A DNA stretch of 64,000 nt from Thinopyrum elongatum (lineage: Eukaryota; Streptophyta; Magnoliopsida; Poales; Poaceae), in assembly GCA_011799875.1 (NCBI GenBank), contig CM022303.1, forward strand, positions 427,357,230-427,421,229. Direction: 5' to 3'. Positions 58,494 through 64,000 of the stretch are shown piece by piece. The position numbers and the translations under genes are program-made. Position 1 is the stretch's first letter. Each line of letters starts with the position of its first letter. The notes under the pieces were generated by a model. It had not been told where the DNA came from, ran no database searches, and saw only the letters and a list, made by a program, of their open reading frames with translations.

Positions 58494-59684
58494 TGTCGGG
58501 GATATCATGCGACATATGCCAGGGGTGGCTTATCGTGGATGGGGACAAAAGTACGTCGCCGGGCTCTGGAAGTGGGAGTGAGCGAGACCGCATACGCCTG
58601 CGAATCTTACCCAGGTTCGGGGCTCTCCTGGGAGATAACACCCCTAGTCCTGCTCTGCGGGGTCTCCGCATGATCACTATCTCAACAAGTAGCTACAAGA
58701 TTGTTCCTTGAGTGGTTTCGTCGGAGGAGGAAGGAGGGCAAGGCCAGCCCTACTCCACTCTCTATGTGTGCGTGGGTGTGCTGGGCTGAGAAGGCTCTCT
58801 TCTCTCTCTGCCCAGGCTCCAAACTTTCCAACCCCCTGCATGGGGTGACCTGGGGGTTTATATAGGCCTACACCCCCCAGGGGTACAATGGTAATCCGGC
58901 CGGGCGTAGGACCCGTCCGTCAGTGACTCTGGACGGCGGCTTCTCCGCCGACTACAGGGGTCCGCCGCCTGGTGGGTCCCCCCAGCTGTCTCGTACTCGG
59001 CCGACAAGACGGGCCCGCCGCTTGCGGGTCCTGTCGGCTGCGAGGTACTGTAGCCGCGCATCAACGACGCATGCTTGGTCGAGGAGAGCATGGCTATAGT
59101 CCCGTCGCCTGGCGGGCGCTTCACTGTAGCCACTCCCCGTCTCTTCTGATTAATGGCGCACAAACTTCAAGGAAGGGGGAGGGCCGTCTGCTAGGAGTCG
59201 GCTTCCCCTGGAGCCGACTGGTCAGGGCACGCCGCCTTCTGGTCTCTCATGGACTGGTAGGGCCGGCCGACTGCGGACCGTACCGACAGCCCATCGTGGG
59301 AGCATGGCTTCCTCTGCAATGGGTGACATCATGATCATCATGGCAATAGTGCCACGTCGGGCGCGGGATGTCCGCTCGGTACACTGCACTGTGGCCACGC
59401 TCTGCCCTGGATTCGGGGGTGGCCGATTTGCGCTCTAGCCACGCCCCATCTCATCGTATTTATGTGGGTGCTAACTTTGAGGGCGCGAGGGGCCGCCTCC
59501 TAGGAGTCGGCCCACCTTGCGGCCGTCTTCTGGATTCCGCTGCCTCCCGGCACCCGGCTGCTTAGACCAGCCGGCCCCAAGAAGGCGGTCCTTTATCTTC
59601 GATGTTTGAGGAGCGCTGCCTGCCCCGATGTCTTGAAATACCAAGGGGAGCTGGCGGGGCTACCCGTGGTCATTTACTCCGACA
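58494..59684 (-). repeat. 5' LTR of element G, 1191 bp
   Basis: The partner of 45523-46712. A minus-strand TATA box (GGCCTATATAAA) is at 58857-58868; gag-pol RNA would start just left of it. Confidence 0.95.
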
Positions 59685-60459
59685 GTTACTATCCTTTTTC
59701 CACACTTGTGCTTCAAAGTAGCACCATGATCTTCATGATAGAGAGTCTCCTATGTTGTCACTTTCATATACTAGTGGGAATTTTTCATTATAGAACTTGG
59801 CTTGTATATTCCAATGATGGGCTTCCTCAAATTGCCCATGGTCTTCATGACCAAGCGAGTTGGATGCACACCCACTTAGTTTCTTTTTGAGCTTCCATAC
59901 ACTTATAGCTCTAGTGCATCCGTTGCATGGCAATCCCTACTCACTCACATTGATATCTATTGATGGGCATCTCCATAGCCCGTTAATGCGCCTAGTTGAT
60001 GTGAGAATATCTCCTTCTTTTTGTCTTCTCCACAACCACCATATTCTATTCCACCTATAGTGCTATATCCATGGCTCACGCTCATGTATTTCGTGATAGT
60101 TGAAAAAGTTTGAGAACACCAAAAGTATGAAACAAGTGCTTGGCTTTTCATCAGGGTTGTGCATGATAAAATAATTTATGTGATGAAGATGGAGCATAGC
60201 CAGACTATATGATTTCATAGGGATAACTTTCTTTGGCCGTGTTATTTTGAGAAGACATGATTGCTTTATTAGTATGCTTGAAGTATTATTGTTTTTATGT
60301 CAATATTAAATTTTTGTTTTGAATCTTATGGATCTGAATATTCATGACACAATAAAGGAAATTACAAGGATAAATATGTTAGGTAGCATTCCACATTAGA
60401 AATTCTATTTTTATCATTTACCTACTCGAGGACGAGTAGGAATTAAGCTTGGGGATGCT
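59685..60459 (+). other. Element F interior after G, with polypurine tract
   Basis: It begins with the second GTTAC copy and ends with AATTAAGCTTGGGGATGC before the 3' LTR. No coding. Confidence 0.8.
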
Positions 60460-62036
60460 TGATACGTCTCCAACGTATCCATAATTTTTGGTTGTTCCAT
60501 CCTATTATATTACTGTTTTGGATGTTTAATATGCATTATTCTGCTATTTTATATTATTTTTGGGACTAACTTATTAACCTAGAGCCTAGTGCCAGTTTCG
60601 GTTTTCTCCTTGTTTTTGAGTTTTACAGAAAAGGAATATGAAACGGAGTCCAAATGGAATAAAACTTTACGATGATTTTTCTTGGACCAGAAGACATCCA
60701 CGGAGCTTGGAGAGGGGGCCAGAACAGTCCCGAGGAACCACAAGCCCTCAGGGCGCGCCCTAGGGGGGCCGCCCCTGGCTTTTGGGCCCCACGGGACTCC
60801 GCCAACCCTAATTTTTGCTCTATAAATTCCCAAATATTCCCGAACCAACAGAAGCGTCCACCAAAATACTTTTCCGCCACTGCAAGCCTCTATTTCTGCG
60901 AGATCCCATATTGGGGCCTTTTTCGGCATCGTGCCGGACGGGGATTCGATCACGGAGGGCCTCTACATCAACTCTATTGCCCTACCGATAAAGCGTGAGT
61001 ACTTTACCACAGACCTACGGGTCCATAGCTAGTAGCTAGATGGCTTCTTCTCTTACTTTGATCTTCAATACAATGTGCTCCTCGATGTTCTTGGAGTTCT
61101 ATCCGATGTAATATTTTTTTTCGATGTGTTTGTCGAGATCTGGTGAATTGTGGATTTATGATCAAATTATCTATGAATATTATTTGAGTCCTTACTAAAT
61201 TCTTATATGCATGATTTGATATCTTTCTATTTCTCTTTGAATTATCGGTTTGGTTTGGCCAACTAGATTGGTTTTTCTTGCAATGGGAGAGGTGCTTAGT
61301 TTTGGGTTCAATCTTGCGGTGTCCTCACCCAGTGACAAAGTAGGGGTAGCGAGGCATGTATTGTATTGTTGCAATCAAGGGTAAAAAGATGGGGTTTTCA
61401 TCATATTGCTTGAGTTTATCCCTCTACATTATGTCATCTTACTTAAGGCGCTACTCCGTTCTTATGAACTTAATACTCTAGATGCATGCTGGATAGCGGT
61501 CGATGTGTGGAGTAATAGTAGATGCAGGCAGGAGTCGGTCTCCTTGACACGGACGTGATGCGTATATTCATAATCATTGCCTTAGATATCGTCATAACTT
61601 TGCGCTTTTCTATCAATTGCTCGACAGTAATTTGTTTACCCACTGTATTATTTTTCTTCAAGAGAGAAGCCTCTAGTGAAACCTATGGCCCCGGGTCTAT
61701 TTTCCATCATATATTTCCAGATCTATAAACCAAAAAACTCAAAAATACCTTGCTGCAATTTATTTGTTTTTACTTTGTTTTACGTTTTAGTAATCTTTTA
61801 TATCTATCTCTATCAAATCTCATCCTTGCAAGTGACCGTGAAGGGATTGACAACCCCTTTATTGCGTTGGGTGCAAGTGTTTGATTGTTTGTGCAGGTGC
61901 ATACATTGGAGACTTGCGTGTATCTCCTACTGGATTGATACCTTGGTTCTCAAACTGAGGGAAATAATTATCTCTACTTTCCTGCATCACCCTTTCCTCT
62001 TCAAGGGAAAAACCAACGCAAGCTCAAGAAGTAGCA
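60460..62036 (+). repeat. 3' LTR of element F, 1577 bp
   Basis: Starts TGATACGTCTCCAACG and ends AAGTAGCA, followed by TTCGC. The TATA box CTCTATAAAT is at about 60818. Confidence 0.9.
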
Positions 62037-62300
62037 TTCGCGCAGCTCGACAATGAATTCGAGTGTGGTACTCCCCGTATGGCCCTCCGCTAGCGGTGGA
62101 GCAGCTGGGGGTGGAACCACCTGCGCTCCGGTCCGGCCCCCTCAACCACGGCCGCCACGACGACCGCGGCCTCGCCTTGCGCCTCCGCCCCGCGCACTAG
62201 AGCCGACCTCCGTGGCCGCTGCCGAATCAGAAGCATGACCCGTTGGAGAAGCTATCGCCGACAAGGTGGAAGCATGAGCACGGCCTCTTCCCCTAGCCAT
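62037..62300 (-). pseudogene. Antisense B3-like gene of element E, 5' part
   Basis: ATG at 62298-62300, then a basic start (MARGRGRAHAST), an Ala/Ser stretch, an Arg/Gly-rich patch and a Pro/Ala stretch leading into T-L-E-F-I-V-E-L-R-E, the first strand of the B3-like domain continued at 40759. A TGA at 62142-62144 (codon 53) sits in the Arg/Gly patch, where CGA would fit. Without F the gene would be 225 codons including stop. The TATA box is at 62371-62382. Confidence 0.7.
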
Positions 62301-62370
62301 GCTGATAGAAGCTGCAAGGAGAAGAACAGAAGAGAGGAATGTGGATGAGCATCACCTCCCACGCCCTCTC

Positions 62371-62382
62371 CACCTTTTATAG
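62371..62382 (-). promoter_or_regulatory. TATA box of the antisense B3-like gene in element E
   Basis: The minus strand reads CTATAAAAGGTG, 71 bp upstream of the ATG. The layout matches element A (20617-20629 and 20548). Confidence 0.5.
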
Positions 62383-62736
62383 GGGAAGGCGTGGGAGCTG
62401 GCTTTCCACTACCCTAGGGCCACCGCCCCGCTTTGCCAATCCCGCACCCGGCGCTCCTAGCAAGCGTATTACTCCACCGGCCGTCCAGCTTCGCCAATCC
62501 GGTGTTCTGGTTCCTCTAATCAAGACACTGCCACGACGACCGCCCTTCTGCACAAATCCCATGCCCCATGCCTAACCCGCGTCGTGAGGGAGGAAAAGCG
62601 GCAGTAAAGGAGGGAGTGATGGCAGGCTGCAGTTACCTCAGGCCACGCGTGGTCATGGGTTCACCCCCACGTCGAGCCTGATCACAAACCACGTACGCGC
62701 GCGCCCCCGGTTTTTTGGTAAGAATGGCGGAAGCTA

Positions 62737-62741
<5 letters not shown>

Positions 62742-62787
<46 letters not shown>

Positions 62788-62802
62788 AGAGAGAGAGAGA
62801 AA
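62742..62802. repeat. (GA)n microsatellite
   Basis: About 60 bases of nearly pure GA, broken by GGGAGGGA. The frame through it is not a gene. Confidence 0.95.
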
Positions 62803-63106
62803 TTGTACCAGATGAAGGCCGGGGGGCTAGCCCGACGCCCAGATTAATGAAGAACCAAAGAAGATCTCAAGGAGATTGGCATTGCCCAGGTCAGTGTTGC
62901 CTCGTCTGTGCATCATCGTTGGGCTCGGGCGACACGTGTGACCAAGGCCCGGGGGCTCCTGTCGGTATATTAAACATTGGAGTGTAATACCCAACTTATG
63001 CTCAGACAAGTGACAACTCCCCCGCCAAGTTAGAAGCCTTAGTGAAGGCCTCCAAGTTAAAGAGTATCTCTTCATGAGATCAAAGAGCGCATCAAGAAGA
63101 CCAAGT

Positions 63107-63844
63107 TGTCATGGGAAACCACGGCCACCTATGGGACCAAGGGCCCCTTGCTGGTTCGGCAGGGGGGATGTCATGTTGCACAAAGAGCAGAGGAGCATGG
63201 GGCAGCACGGCAGGGATCACACGAGCAATTTTACCCAGGTTCGAGCCACCGCGAGGCGTAAAACCCTAGTCTTGCTTTGGTGGATTGATGGTGGAAGAAT
63301 GGTGGTGGAGCATAGTACACTTGCTCGGCAGGGGCGGCAGTGGCTACGCGCGTATCAGTGTGTGGGTGTCAAACTTTCCAACCTCGTGAACCCTTTCTAC
63401 GGTTGCCATGGGCCTCCTTTTATAGGTTAAGGGGTCACCACAATGGCAAATCAGTCATTATGTACTGATAAGATAGAAAACAATGCTATCATACCTAACT
63501 CTGCAGGCTGAGAGAGCGCATTAAATGCGCCGCTCAACGTCACATCGTTGTTCGCCCGGCAAGCCTTGCCGGGCTTATTTTGCCAGCTCCACGCCTGCTT
63601 GTTCGACACGTCGCAGGACGGGTGTCATCTGTAGGCTTTCCTGTAGAAAGAGGCTGCCATGTGGTGAATGGCTGCCACTTAATCACTCCGCGGCTTGACA
63701 CGACAACGTGGGTCGTGGGGGAGTGGTTGATGAGATGTTTCTTGCCTCCGTGAGTCCCGGCAGGCCCTGCCGGGACGTCTTGAATGTTCTCTTCCGGGGG
63801 TGGCTCTGCCGTTGCCAAGCCCGTTTGCCCGGCAAGGGAGGCTT
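63107..63844 (-). repeat. Element K: LTR of the A/D family, truncated by L
   Basis: The plus strand starts TGTCATGGGAAACC, the reverse of A's LTR end. A minus-strand TATA box (CCTATAAAAGGAG) is at about 63414-63426. It lies inside E's LTR and is itself cut at 63845. Two strong palindromes lie at 63554-63574 and 63754-63776. Confidence 0.8.
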
Positions 63845-64000
63845 TGTCGGATTTTGGGTTCCGCAAACCATTGAGAGGTTCGAACTCTGGGGTGCGTGCA
63901 GAGATCTCAACCTCCCTAGTCTGCCTACTCGCTAATCTCACAGCCTAGCTCGATGAACTCAAAGAAAAGCGAACACAGCAGTTTATCCAGGTTCGGGCCA
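63845..64000 (-). repeat. Element L: LTR of the B family, cut by the window edge
   Basis: Starts TGTCGGATTTTGGGTTCCGC and follows 16649 onward almost base for base. Orientation is as in B. The rest is outside the window. Confidence 0.85.

Larger units (their letters stand above)
45523..59684 (-). mobile_element. Element G: complete Tat-lineage Ty3/Gypsy retrotransposon, 14.2 kb
   Basis: LTRs are 45523-46712 and 58494-59684. On the minus strand, from the right: primer site, gag, protease, reverse transcriptase with a degenerate Ty3 RNase H, archaeal-type RNase H, integrase. A convergent antisense gene (47397-51201) follows, then the polypurine tract at 46713-46723. Two RNase H domains and an antisense gene before the 3' LTR define the Tat lineage. 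All gag-pol modules lie in one frame, but five stops interrupt it. In the first 245 bases of the two LTRs I count eight substitutions (seven transitions) and one indel, so it is moderately old. Confidence 0.95.
40765..62036 (+). mobile_element. Element F: Sabrina/WHAM-type LTR retrotransposon carrying element G
   Basis: The 5' LTR is 40765-42335 (1571 bp) and the 3' LTR 60460-62036 (1577 bp), each starting TGATA(C/T)GTCTC and ending AAGTAGCA. The primer site TGGCACGGTTGCCGGGGA is at 42347-42364, a degraded gag at 42572-43438, and the polypurine tract TTAAGCTTGGGGATGC just before 60460. Without G, the element is about 7.1 kb. No protease, reverse transcriptase or integrase is present, so it depends on other elements. 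The TTCGC target duplication flanks it. Confidence 0.9.
62042..63106 (+). mobile_element. Element E, right part: antisense promoter, polypurine tract and partial 3' LTR
   Basis: It resumes after F's target duplication. It holds the start and promoter of the antisense gene, a (GA)n run (about 62742-62802), the polypurine tract GCCCGGGGGCTCC (to 62959) and the LTR start TGTCGGTATATT at 62960. Only 147 bp of LTR remain before K. Confidence 0.8.

Noticed and set aside
62715..62987. Frame through the GA microsatellite as a gene
   Set aside because: An Arg/Glu run from a simple repeat; no sequence support on either side.
1..64000. CRISPR arrays, rRNA genes, bacterial operons or intact host genes
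   Set aside because: Nothing of this kind was seen; regular spaced repeats here are tandem repeats, mini-exons or LTR features.

Overview
This is plant intergenic DNA, almost certainly from a Triticeae grass (wheat, barley, rye or Aegilops). It consists nearly entirely of LTR retrotransposons nested in one another, and I see no convincing host gene with an intact reading frame. The lineage call rests on family recognition: TGATACGTCTCC-type LTRs of the Sabrina/WHAM kind, a large-LTR non-autonomous LARD, and several Ty3/Gypsy elements of the Tat lineage with an archaeal-type RNase H and an antisense extra gene. Family names are from memory and were not searched. I use letters for the elements.

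Left nest, each element inserted in the next: C (LARD, minus, 1-10639) lies in B (Tat-type, minus, 10640-17536). B lies in the integrase region of A (Tat-type, plus, 17537-21940). A lies in the reverse transcriptase of D (Tat-type, minus, 21941-26256). The left halves of all four are outside the window or cut by its edge.

Middle: 26257-33265 is low-copy-looking DNA with fragments of an unrecognised intron-rich minus-strand gene. Its most striking part is a run of six 30-nt mini-exons. Simple-sequence and tandem repeats follow, then a truncated Sabrina-like LTR (33266-34391), a decayed DUF4283/zinc-knuckle retroelement gene (about 34593-37271), and the 5' end of a minus-strand Sabrina-like element H (about 37272-39417).

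Right nest: E (Tat-type, plus) occupies 39418-40764 and continues at 62037-63106. It is interrupted by F (Sabrina/WHAM-type, plus, 40765-62036, target duplication TTCGC). F is interrupted by G (complete Tat-type element, minus, 45523-59684, target duplication GTTAC). E's 3' LTR is cut by the LTR of K at 63107, and K's LTR is cut by the LTR of L (B family) at 63845.

G is the most informative element: 1.19-kb LTRs, primer-binding site, gag, protease, reverse transcriptase, two RNase H domains and integrase on the minus strand. A convergent six-exon gene with its own TATA box sits on the plus strand. E carries a different antisense gene that encodes a B3-like DNA-binding domain and is split in frame by F. 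Every protein-coding module here has at least one disabling lesion, so the window looks like a record of past transposition rather than active genes.
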